From Bacteroidetes bacterium UBA7368 (GTDB lineage: Bacteria > Bacteroidota > Rhodothermia > Rhodothermales > UBA10348): 8,212 nt of DNA. This document shows positions 1-6,200 of the stretch, one piece after another (position 1 is the stretch's first letter; each line of letters opens with the position of its first letter). A program made the position numbers and the translations under genes. The notes under the pieces were generated by a model. That model ran no database searches, had not been told where the DNA came from, and saw nothing but the letters and a program-made list of their open reading frames with translations. The stretch is taken from the NCBI GenBank assembly GCA_002469915.1, contig DKOG01000123.1, positions 1 to 8,212 on the forward strand. The letters run 5' to 3'.

Positions 1-1
1 A

Positions 2-325
2 AAACGTGACGCCAATCGGGATCCCCCCTTGAAGAAAGCCGATGAAAAGAGGGATGGAAGAACACGAGCAGAATGGCGTAACGGCTCCGAATAGGGAAGC
101 AGCGGGATATTCAAATCCTCTCAGCTTGCCGGAAGAAATGAGCTTCCTGACCTTTTCAATAGGGAAAAACAGATTTATGGCCCCCATTAAATGAGTCACT
201 AAAAGCAGCAGGAGACCAATTTTAACGGCCTCATAGATGAAGAAATGTAGGACTCCGGCGAAGGCTAAGTCGGCTTCGAATCCGAAGACATTAAAGACGA
301 GCCAATCTGTTAACTGTTCAAGCAT
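2..325 (-). CDS. YraQ/DUF318-family permease (ArsP/Cu-Zn efflux type), N-terminal part, cut by window edge
   Basis: This is an inner-membrane transporter of the predicted-permease family (PF03773/COG0701), whose members export organoarsenicals or metal ions. I translated 108 residues from ATG at 325; the frame is open to the left edge. Residues about 25-50 form a hydrophobic span. Residues about 75-103 carry the family hallmark GAVTPFCSCSS followed by a glycine-rich turn (QGGIPIGV), with Cys86 and Cys88 in the CSCSS motif. The family usually exceeds 300 residues, so about two thirds is missing. It lies 35 bp downstream of a thioredoxin-like gene on the same strand, a pairing common for these permeases, which suggests co-transcription. 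The family call is firm; the substrate cannot be told, and no ArsR regulator is visible beside it. Confidence 0.8.
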   Translation of the reverse strand, partial: MLEQLTDWLVFNVFGFEADLAFAGVLHFFIYEAVKIGLLLLLVTHLMGAINLFFPIEKVRKLISSGKLRGFEYPAASLFGAVTPFCSCSSIPLFIGFLQGGIPIGVTF

Positions 326-360
326 GTGACGTTCTTGTTTACCTGTCTGGACCTATCTCA

Positions 361-597
361 CTACTTCTTCTGGAGAAGGTCTGAGATTTCTTTCACCGTG
401 TTCACGCGCCCCGATGAGACTAGGACCTCATCGATTACGAGACCCGGTGTCCCAAGAATACCGTAGCTCATCATTTGAGCGTAATCTTCAACTTTTTCTA
501 GGTCCGCACTCATCTCGAGGCTCTTTAATGCTTCCTGAGTGTTTTGGAATAGTACCCGACAATTTGAACAACCGGGTCCAAGTATCTTGATATTCAT
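361..597 (-). CDS. Small thioredoxin-family (redox-active disulfide) protein
   Basis: This 78-residue protein has the short thioredoxin/glutaredoxin-like fold of the 'redox-active disulfide protein 2' group. The N-terminal strand MNIKILGPGC leads into the redox pair Cys10-Ser-Asn-Cys13. The cis-proline loop is GTPGLVID with Pro51, followed by the VLVSSGRV strand and a C-terminal helix, so the fold is complete. There is no signal peptide, so it is probably cytosolic. No clear Shine-Dalgarno precedes the ATG. The permease begins 35 bp downstream on the same strand. Such proteins often sit beside ArsP/YraQ-type permeases, and a role in reducing the transported thiol-reactive substrate or the permease cysteines is inference. 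Confidence 0.85.
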   Translation of the reverse strand: MNIKILGPGCSNCRVLFQNTQEALKSLEMSADLEKVEDYAQMMSYGILGTPGLVIDEVLVSSGRVNTVKEISDLLQKK

Positions 598-618
598 TTT
601 TTTACTCTAGATGATCGT

Positions 619-747
619 TTAAACAGTAGTTCGTGGCGCGGTGGCATTACGTTCGCCGTACGTGGCCAGATTACGCGCACTCATGGATGTCTCCATGGCC
701 CATTCGTGCGTGATTTCAGAGAAGGGTAGGGCTTTTGCTACTTCCAC
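619..747 (-). CDS. Possible small hypothetical protein (42 aa), doubtful
   Basis: This is a GTG-initiated 42-codon frame ending in TAA, 21 bp upstream of the thioredoxin gene on the same strand. Its composition is protein-like (for example PFSEITHEWAMETS and NLATYGERNAT) and not low in complexity. The start is uncertain: the frame has a stop just upstream. A good AAGGAG (767-772) instead serves a GTG at 757, 9 nt downstream, in another frame that ends after 13 codons at 716. Removing one base near 745-750 would join the two into a protein of about 46 residues. I recognise no family. It may be a chance frame, a small leader gene, or a remnant of a lost regulator such as ArsR. Confidence 0.25.
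   Translation of the reverse strand: MEVAKALPFSEITHEWAMETSMSARNLATYGERNATAPRTTV
676..710. repeat. Nested inverted repeat (possible hairpin or operator)
   Basis: An inner arm pair, CATGGA (682-687) and TCCATG (692-697), is separated by 4 nt. An outer pair, CGCAC (676-680) and GTGCG (706-710), brackets it with unpaired bases between. No T-tract follows on either strand, so it does not look like a terminator. It lies in the gap upstream of the thioredoxin-permease pair, inside the doubtful small ORF. Confidence 0.3.
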
Positions 748-883
748 GCGTGGTCACCTTTTGGATCTCCTTAGAAAGTACAACTACAGTGTTGCTTAAG
801 AGCAATTCGCGTCGAAATGCACGGCCATTTCATCCTAGTCCTGCCATGCGTTCTTGTGCAAAAAAAAACACCTTGCCGCGCCG

Positions 884-2608
884 CTAATCAACTCTCAATA
901 CATGGGCTGGAATGATTTTTATTAGCTTTATCGACTGCAATGAAAGCGAGATGGCAGCAACACCGAAAACCAAGATATTGGCTACGATGTATGGCGCCAT
1001 ACTTTGAGGGACGTCCACAGCTGCATATCTCAGAAATGTATTGCTGAAAGTGAAATAGCAGAGGGGCGTGGCGATGGCGGTAGCTATTCCGAGCATTACC
1101 AAAAACTCCCGATTCACTATGTATATCAAGTGTGAGGCTGACGCTCCCATTGATTTTCGTATTCCTACTTCTTTCATGCGCTGAGCGGCTTTCTGAGAAG
1201 CCATTCCGAACAATCCCATGCATGAAATGAGGAGAGCAAATATCGCGATATACCCCATGAATACGGACAATCCTTTTAATGAGTCCGCTTGAAATACTTC
1301 TGTTTGCGGATAGTAGGAAAACTCAACTTCAGGGAAGTTGGTTTGCCATATACCTTTCAATGATGCGACGGCTGTCAATGACATCTCATCCATAACACGA
1401 ACAGCCAAACTGTTAAATACGTCCGCGCTGGCGACGGCAAAAATAACAGGCTCTTCCATTCCGGCGAACGGTTGGAGAAGAAAGTCTTCAATCACTCCAA
1501 CGACCGAATAATTGTGGTCATCGATGCGAATGGTCTGGCCAAGTGAGATTTCCCATCCCATCTGTTTAGCAAACGTCTGATTGATCACTACCGATGAAGA
1601 ATCATCTGCTGTATGAGCCTCAGAAAAGAGACGTCCTTCCATGACCTCAAGACCGATGGTGTCTAGGTAGTCAGGGCCTACGCCGTAGTAGTAGCTTTTC
1701 TTTTCTACTCCTTCAACCATCACAGATAAGCGAACGCGGTTGGCGCCCACGTGGTCTCTTGCACCAGCCACCATTTCCACATTGGCCAACTGGGAGGCTT
1801 CGTGCTTGAGCTGGGTAAAGTGCTCTCGATTAATTACGGGAAGAACTAGGATGTTATCTGGCTCATATCCCCAATCTCCAGCTGTCAGTTTTTCGTCGAT
1901 AGATGATGCAAATGTTGCAAAACTGATGGTGATAATGGTCAGAATAAACTGAATAGTAGTTAGTGCACGTGTCAGACTTTTCTTTTCGCCCAACTTTCGA
2001 CTTCCGCGAAGTATCTCAACGGGTTGAAAAGATGACACATAAAAAGCGTGGTAAGAGCCTGAAAGAACGCCAATCGTAACCAGAAGGCCGATCAAGAAGA
2101 CCCAAAAGGCTCCATTGCCGAGATAGCCGGGTTGGATTTCAAAACTGGTGTGCACCATACTGTTCATAAAGGGAATGGTGAATCCCCATGCGAATATGAT
2201 GCCGCCTACTAGCGCCACGAGACAAATCAGTAAGTTCTCTGTCATAAACTGGAGGACTAGCTGATTTTTCTCAGCTCCTGTCGTTTTTCTAATTCCAATT
2301 TCCCTCAGTCTCCTTGAGGCAGATCCCAGTGCAATCGTGATGTAGTTGAAGCACGATACGAGAAGCATCAAAAGTGCTAGAACACCGAACATGGCTGTTT
2401 CTATAATGCGAGGTGCTTGAAGTGCCCGGTTCTTAATGAGAAAAGCCGTAAACCAGTTCGGATTGCGCACGCTATCCAGAAAAAAGGATAGAACCTGACT
2501 GGACTCATTCCCAATCTCTGGTGGGCGGATCATGGCATCCAATTTCGAGGCAATAAACGGTGCATCCGATGGATCATTGAAGTCCAAAAAAAGTAGCGGT
2601 GAGTGCAT
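884..2608 (-). CDS. FtsX/MacB-type ABC transporter permease, C-terminal part (separated by frameshift)
   Basis: This is the larger part of a PadR-linked permease of the MacB/FtsX superfamily. These proteins span the inner membrane and work with a separate ATPase on export, lipoprotein release or peptide stress. The 574-residue frame holds the first FtsX block (membrane segments near 70-95, 125-145 and 168-190, with the coupling motif RLREIGIRKTTGA at 100-112). It then has a second copy: a membrane segment near 216-236, a periplasmic MacB-PCD domain, and a final FtsX block with RMKEVGIRKSMGAS and three membrane segments. The ATG at 2608 is probably not a real start, because the upstream sequence continues the protein in another frame. 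No ATPase gene lies in the window. A T9 tract (minus strand, 860-868) follows the stop but lacks a stem. Confidence 0.8.
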   Translation of the reverse strand: MHSPLLFLDFNDPSDAPFIASKLDAMIRPPEIGNESSQVLSFFLDSVRNPNWFTAFLIKNRALQAPRIIETAMFGVLALLMLLVSCFNYITIALGSASRRLREIGIRKTTGAEKNQLVLQFMTENLLICLVALVGGIIFAWGFTIPFMNSMVHTSFEIQPGYLGNGAFWVFLIGLLVTIGVLSGSYHAFYVSSFQPVEILRGSRKLGEKKSLTRALTTIQFILTIITISFATFASSIDEKLTAGDWGYEPDNILVLPVINREHFTQLKHEASQLANVEMVAGARDHVGANRVRLSVMVEGVEKKSYYYGVGPDYLDTIGLEVMEGRLFSEAHTADDSSSVVINQTFAKQMGWEISLGQTIRIDDHNYSVVGVIEDFLLQPFAGMEEPVIFAVASADVFNSLAVRVMDEMSLTAVASLKGIWQTNFPEVEFSYYPQTEVFQADSLKGLSVFMGYIAIFALLISCMGLFGMASQKAAQRMKEVGIRKSMGASASHLIYIVNREFLVMLGIATAIATPLCYFTFSNTFLRYAAVDVPQSMAPYIVANILVFGVAAISLSLQSIKLIKIIPAHVLRVD

Positions 2609-3497
2609 TCCAATCGTCCAAATTATCTAGGTCCACATCAAGGCGCTTTTCATAACCGACCAAGAAATCGAATGAAAACCCTGCGCCAATAGGAAAGACT
2701 TCGGCAACAGCGCCCACTTCCAACATTTCCTCGTTTCCATTTCGGAATCGAATCATGAGTTCACTACCTAGCGGATCTTCGTCACCAAAATATTTAGTGG
2801 CCATTCTTGAGCTGATAATGACCGCTGACGGGTTTTCTAAAACGGAGGGGTCTCCGCTGGCCAACGGGAAGGAGAACATCTCAAAAAAGCCGGGGTCGGC
2901 GAATGAAATGCGTTCTCGAAACGCAATACGTTTCGCCCTTACCATCACGCCTTGCTCGGTATACCGAACTGCTTTATTGATTTGCGGGTAATCTGCAACC
3001 AGCGTAGGTCCCATTGGAACAGGAGATGTGCCCCACTTTTGCTTCATTCCGGGCAATGTTTCCATGGCATCCGTCGTATGCCCAATCAGAAATACATTGT
3101 CCACATTTTCGTGAAAATTGTCTCGTGTATTCAGTGCATAAAGAAATAAAAACAATGCGATGGAGCTGCCAATTGCAGCAGAAAGACCGACGATATTGAT
3201 GGAAGCGGGTACTTTGTTATTTGCTAGGTTTCGTATCCCAACGAGGAGATAGCTCTTGAACATGAGTAAACCCCAATAGGCCTTTTCAAGGAGTTGGTCC
3301 GGGATGAGTCGCAGTACCTGGCCTCGGTACCACCAACGCGCTTTCTGCACTCCTTTTTCTTCTGCAAGTTCATTGAAGAACTCCTCAAAATCACCAGCAT
3401 GCGTATTGAAATGATCAGATACTAACCAGCTTAAAATCCATGCCGATATGATTGGCGGACGACAATCAGGACGGCCATCTTCTGAATGTAGACTCAT
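2574..3497 (-). CDS. ABC transporter permease with N-terminal 'permease prefix' domain, N-terminal part (frameshifted)
   Basis: This is the N-terminal 307-residue part of the large permease. Residues about 10-85 form a cytosolic permease prefix domain (RPPIISAWILSWLV near the start, then a RWWYRGQVLRLIP stretch). It is followed by the amphipathic KSYLLVGIRNLANNK entry and a first membrane segment near 100-122 (NIVGLSAAIGSSIALFLFLY). The rest is a periplasmic MacB-PCD domain with the typical VRYTEQGVMVR and SSRMATKYFGDEDPLGSEL motifs. The frame leaves the family pattern after DWNALTATF and stops at once. The ATG overlaps the PadR stop as ATGA, so the two genes are co-transcribed and probably translationally coupled. 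PadR-prefix permease pairs recur in Bacteroidota and Acidobacteriota. Confidence 0.85.
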   Translation of the reverse strand: MSLHSEDGRPDCRPPIISAWILSWLVSDHFNTHAGDFEEFFNELAEEKGVQKARWWYRGQVLRLIPDQLLEKAYWGLLMFKSYLLVGIRNLANNKVPASINIVGLSAAIGSSIALFLFLYALNTRDNFHENVDNVFLIGHTTDAMETLPGMKQKWGTSPVPMGPTLVADYPQINKAVRYTEQGVMVRAKRIAFRERISFADPGFFEMFSFPLASGDPSVLENPSAVIISSRMATKYFGDEDPLGSELMIRFRNGNEEMLEVGAVAEVFPIGAGFSFDFLVGYEKRLDVDLDNLDDWNALTATFFGLQ

Positions 3498-3826
3498 TTT
3501 AAACCTCCAATCAGTGCCAAACCTTTAACTCCAGACCACATCGATTCTTCTACCGTTCGAATATGTATCAAAGCTTGTCTTCCCTCAGGCGTGAGCTGAT
3601 AGACTCGTTTATGGCGCCCGCCACGTTGGGCTTTCGGCTTCGTGAGAATGGATGTCACTAACCACTTTTTGGACAATCTATTTATTGGCGTAAAGACAGA
3701 ACTGAGTGACCATTCATATCCCGTACTTTTAGAGACCTGCTCTCTGATGGGTATGCTATACGCATCGTTTTGCAGTTTCCAGATCGCAAGCATAACGTAT
3801 TCTTCTGGACGGGTCAGCAATTTCAT
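3494..3826 (-). CDS. PadR-family winged-helix transcriptional regulator
   Basis: This is a DNA-binding repressor of the PadR family, expected to control its own operon with the adjacent permease. I chose the ATG at 3826, giving 110 residues starting MKLLTRPEEYVMLAIWKL, because family alignment begins there. The open frame extends to a GTG at 3880, but its first 18 residues look unlike the family. The winged-helix body is clear: helix 1 (EEYVMLAIWKLQ), helix 2 (IPIREQVSKST), recognition helix (SLSSVFTPINRLSKKW) and the wing with KAQRGGRHKRVYQLTPEGRQAL. The C-terminal dimerisation helix is short, as in this subgroup. No strong Shine-Dalgarno is visible. Its TGA overlaps the permease ATG by 4 bp. 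Confidence 0.85.
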   Translation of the reverse strand: MKLLTRPEEYVMLAIWKLQNDAYSIPIREQVSKSTGYEWSLSSVFTPINRLSKKWLVTSILTKPKAQRGGRHKRVYQLTPEGRQALIHIRTVEESMWSGVKGLALIGGLK

Positions 3827-3889
3827 ATGCGTGAGCTCAGTGTTCTGTGAGAGGTGACTAATGGCGCTGCCGTTAATCACGTTGTCTAA

Positions 3890-3930
3890 AGTGAAACATA
3901 TACTACGGACGATTTTAGGTTTGTTTCACT
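3890..3930. promoter_or_regulatory. Candidate PadR operator: 8-bp inverted repeat upstream of padR
   Basis: AGTGAAAC (3890-3897) and GTTTCACT (3923-3930) are perfect inverted copies, 33 bp centre to centre. They flank an AT-rich block that contains a minus-strand TAGTAT (3900-3905) usable as a -10. The site is about 65-105 bp upstream of the chosen padR start. Autoregulation through a dyad over the promoter is typical for PadR; assignment to this regulator is inference. Confidence 0.4.
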
Positions 3931-3951
3931 CTGGATAAATTTGAGGTCTGC

Positions 3952-4002
3952 CCCAATCTTGTTCGATGACTTGACCCGTAGCTAGCTGTAGGGGAGATTG
4001 GG
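3952..4002. repeat. Inverted repeat in the divergent intergenic region
   Basis: CCCAATCT (3952-3959) and AGATTGGG (3995-4002) are perfect 8-bp inverted copies, 35 bp apart. The palindrome AGCTAGCT (3980-3987) lies between them. The repeat is just upstream of the aminotransferase gene. No T-tract follows, so an operator or leader hairpin for that operon is possible, but nothing identifies the binding partner. Confidence 0.3.
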
Positions 4003-4046
4003 AGCTATCCCGATTGAATCCAGGCCATCCACCTTTCCCACTACCT

Positions 4047-5339
4047 ATGTCCACTCGCCGCCAGTTTCTCCGACGTGCAGGCTTTGCATCTGCCGCTTTC
4101 GCTTTGCCGACTTCTTCGCGAGCGTTTCCCAAGATGCCTCTCAAACAGTTTGATCCGGTTAGCTCGGTCGTTCGCAATGAAGGGTACTGGGAGGAGGTTG
4201 CAGCTCAGTACGAGGTGTCAACCGAAGTCACCAATCTGGAAGGCGGCTATTGGGGAATGATGGCGCGGCCCGTTCTGGAAGCGTTCCATCGCCATACTGA
4301 CCGTGTGAATCGAGAAAGCTCGTTTTACGCTCGCACGCGTTTCGACCAAGAGGCTAGCGCAATTGGAGAACGCATTGCATCCACACTGGGCGTATCACCT
4401 GGCGAGATCGCCTTCTCTCGAAATGCAACTGAGGCGCTGCAAGCGTTGATTAGTCAGTATAACCGGCTTGAACCTGGTGAGACGGTTATGTACGCCGATT
4501 TAGACTATCCCGCGATGCAGCAGGCTATGAGTGAATTGGCTTCACGTCGCGGAGCCAAGGTCGCGACACTCGTTATCCCAGAGCCTGTGGTTTCACGCGA
4601 GCAGGTCATCCAGACCTACACCGATTCTCTGAATGCCCACCCGAAAACGAGACTGCTACTACTGACTCATGCCAATAACAAGACGGGGCTGATCCATCCG
4701 GTTCGTGAGATTACCGCGCTCGCACGCTCGCGCGGCATCGACGTAATCGTAGATGCCGCCCACTCCTGGGGACACGTTCCGCTGGATTTGGCTGGATTTG
4801 GAGCAGACTATGTAGGCTTGAATCTGCATAAATGGATCGGTGCACCGCTAGGTGTTGGCGCCATGTATATCCGAGAGTCGGGTTTAAGCGGTATAGACCG
4901 GGCCCACGGTGATCCAGGAAGTTTAGAATCGATCCAAAGTCGGTTACACACGGGCACGATGAATTTCGCCACGATCCTTTCGATCCCAGACGCACTCGAC
5001 TTTCAAGAGTCGGTCGGTTGGGAAAACAAGTTTGCCCGCGTTCGATATCTCCGAGACTTGTGGGTAAGCGAAGCTCGTACCATTGACGGCGTAGACATTT
5101 TGACGCCTGACGACGACGAACTGGTTGGTGCTATTACCAGTTTTCGTCTGAACGGTCGAGGCGAAGGATCCGAAAACCGTGAACTCGTGCAGCAATTGGT
5201 CGATACCTACGGCATTTTCACGGTTGCACGAACTGGAGTAGCTGGTGGGGACTGCATTCGGGTTACGCCTGCGCTGTATAACTTGCCTGCAGATCTAGAG
5301 AAGATAGTTGGAGCGTTACGAGAACTGGCTGGCAAATAG
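4047..5339 (+). CDS. Tat-exported class V aminotransferase-fold PLP enzyme (isopenicillin N epimerase-like)
   Basis: This PLP-dependent enzyme has the class V aminotransferase fold and is closest in style to isopenicillin N epimerase/CefD-like proteins. I chose the ATG at 4047 (430 residues) because it begins directly with a twin-arginine signal, MSTRRQFLRRAGF, then a short hydrophobic stretch ending near SSRAF. An ATG 11 codons earlier would bury the signal. Seen in the sequence: phosphate-binding NATEAL near 126-131, the cofactor-ring aspartate in DAAHSWGH (Asp236), and the Schiff-base lysine in LNLHKWIG (Lys262). The only cysteine is Cys403 in GGDCIRVTPALYN. The length is normal for the family. 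Activity could be epimerase, lyase, desulfurase or transaminase, and the substrate is unknown. It stops 1 bp before the MOSC gene, so the two are probably one operon. Confidence 0.85.
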   Translation: MSTRRQFLRRAGFASAAFALPTSSRAFPKMPLKQFDPVSSVVRNEGYWEEVAAQYEVSTEVTNLEGGYWGMMARPVLEAFHRHTDRVNRESSFYARTRFDQEASAIGERIASTLGVSPGEIAFSRNATEALQALISQYNRLEPGETVMYADLDYPAMQQAMSELASRRGAKVATLVIPEPVVSREQVIQTYTDSLNAHPKTRLLLLTHANNKTGLIHPVREITALARSRGIDVIVDAAHSWGHVPLDLAGFGADYVGLNLHKWIGAPLGVGAMYIRESGLSGIDRAHGDPGSLESIQSRLHTGTMNFATILSIPDALDFQESVGWENKFARVRYLRDLWVSEARTIDGVDILTPDDDELVGAITSFRLNGRGEGSENRELVQQLVDTYGIFTVARTGVAGGDCIRVTPALYNLPADLEKIVGALRELAGK

Positions 5340-5340
5340 C

Positions 5341-5841
5341 ATGAAGGAGTTAAGTCCGCTAAAGCAGTTGTTACAGACGCTTCCCCAAGAGGGAAGGGTC
5401 GAGTGGATTGGAGTTAGACCTGAACGAAACGTACCCATAAATGAGCTTGCCGAAGTAAGGGTCTCTATCGAGAATGGACTGGATGGTGATCGTTTTAGCG
5501 GTGGTGCTGGCAGCAAACGGCAAGTGACGCTTATCCAGGCAGAACACCTTTCTGCGATCGCATCATTGCTTCACCGCCCTGAGGTTCATCCTTCCTTACT
5601 GCGGCGCAATATTGTCGTTTCTGGGATTAATCTGCTTGCTCTGAAAGATAAAACCTTTCAGGTGGGCAGTACGCACCTCCGTTACACCGGACTGTGTCAT
5701 CCTTGTAGCAAGATGGAAAAAAACCTAGGTCCTGGGGGGTATAATGCCGTTCGTGGACACGGAGGCATCACCGCCACCGTGGTCGGCGAAGGAATAGTAC
5801 GAGTTGGAGACACGCTGACTTTTAGGTCTACGCAAAAATGA
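5341..5841 (+). CDS. MOSC domain-containing protein
   Basis: This stand-alone MOSC domain has 166 residues. MOSC domains occur at the C-terminus of molybdenum cofactor sulfurases and in YiiM- and mARC-type enzymes, where they bind the molybdopterin cofactor and handle sulfur. The motifs run in family order: IGVRPERN near 23-30, NGLDGDRFSGG near 46-55, RQVTLIQAEH near 60-69, and LLRRNIVVSGINLL near 87-100. The conserved GLCHPCSKMEKNLGPGG near 117-133 carries Cys119 and Cys122, followed by VRGHGGITA. The ATG at 5341, 1 bp after the aminotransferase stop, fits the family start; earlier in-frame ATGs overlap that gene. There is no signal peptide, so it is cytosolic. It ends in an ATGA overlap with the next gene. 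Confidence 0.85.
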   Translation: MKELSPLKQLLQTLPQEGRVEWIGVRPERNVPINELAEVRVSIENGLDGDRFSGGAGSKRQVTLIQAEHLSAIASLLHRPEVHPSLLRRNIVVSGINLLALKDKTFQVGSTHLRYTGLCHPCSKMEKNLGPGGYNAVRGHGGITATVVGEGIVRVGDTLTFRSTQK

Positions 5842-6182
5842 TGCATATCGTCCTGCACTTCTTGGTCCCGTTGCTCATTGCCGCTGTGTTTTACCGTGGG
5901 CAGTGGCGAAAGGCAACAATTATCATGATTGCGACCATGCTTGTCGATGTTGACCATCTTTTGGCTAATCCGATTTATGACCCTAATCGGTGTTCCATTG
6001 GTTTCCACCCGTTGCATTCGACCTGGGCGATTGTGATCTACACCGCTCTTTTTCTTATCCCCGTTGTTCTGAAACAGAGGACAGACGGCGCAGACTGGCA
6101 ACCAGCATCGTATATACTTCATCTTATCGGCCTTGGACTTCTGATCCACATGGCTCTCGATTGGATCGACTGTCTTGTTTGA
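5838..6182 (+). CDS. DUF6122 family membrane protein
   Basis: This small integral membrane protein has 114 residues and about four hydrophobic segments: near 4-18, 26-38, 62-78 and 92-106. It matches DUF6122, a family mainly found in Bacteroidota. Conserved polar residues sit among the membrane segments: DVDHLL (37-42), DPNRCSIGFHPLHS (48-61) and HMALDWIDC (104-112). The His/Asp pattern recalls YdjM/DUF457-type membrane metal-dependent hydrolases, so a metal site is plausible but unproven. Translation starts on the ATGA that ends the MOSC gene, implying coupling. No function is established for the family as far as I know. Confidence 0.8.
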   Translation: MMHIVLHFLVPLLIAAVFYRGQWRKATIIMIATMLVDVDHLLANPIYDPNRCSIGFHPLHSTWAIVIYTALFLIPVVLKQRTDGADWQPASYILHLIGLGLLIHMALDWIDCLV

Positions 6183-6198
6183 CCCCGACACCCCGACA
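6183..6198. repeat. Tandem duplication of CCCCGACA
   Basis: Two perfect adjacent copies of an 8-bp unit (6183-6190 and 6191-6198) fill the gap between the DUF6122 stop and the SGNH hydrolase start almost exactly. The unit would replace the normal ribosome binding site position. It is probably a small slippage duplication. Confidence 0.6.
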
Positions 6199-6200
6199 TT

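Larger units (their letters stand above)
884..3497 (-). pseudogene. Full-length PadR-linked permease interrupted by a one-base frameshift
   Basis: The two frames above are one gene. In minus-strand sense the run CTACTTTTTTTGGAC has seven T (plus-strand A7 at 2586-2592). With six T the reading passes from DWNALTATF straight into LDFNDPSDAPF, giving about 870 residues. This restores the usual order: prefix, PCD, FtsX, PCD, FtsX. The 35-bp overlap of the two frames, with no other lesion, points to a very recent mutation, a homopolymer sequencing error, or recoding at the slippery run. I favour the first two. Confidence 0.7.

Noticed and set aside
860..868. A9 run (T9 on the minus strand) just after the permease stop, possible terminator
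   Set aside because: The GC-rich stretch next to it (GCGGCGCGGC) has no inverted partner, so no stem precedes the T tract.
2755..3199. Several plus-strand frames opposite the permease N-terminal part
   Set aside because: They are short, mutually overlapping and cysteine-rich in a random way; the minus strand carries the real protein.
3926..4177. Minus-strand open frame of 83 codons overlapping the aminotransferase start
   Set aside because: It is arginine-rich, covers the well-supported Tat signal on the other strand, and matches no family I recognise.
4781..4800. Tandem GCTGGATTTG repeat inside the aminotransferase
   Set aside because: It encodes the conserved LDLAGFGAD region of class V enzymes, so the repeat is explained by the protein.
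4711..4995. Minus-strand open frame of 94 codons within the aminotransferase
   Set aside because: It is opposite the PLP-binding lysine region and has no recognisable fold or start signal.
5697..6191. Minus-strand open frame of 164 codons
   Set aside because: It lies opposite the MOSC and DUF6122 genes, both of which carry clear conserved motifs; it is a shadow.
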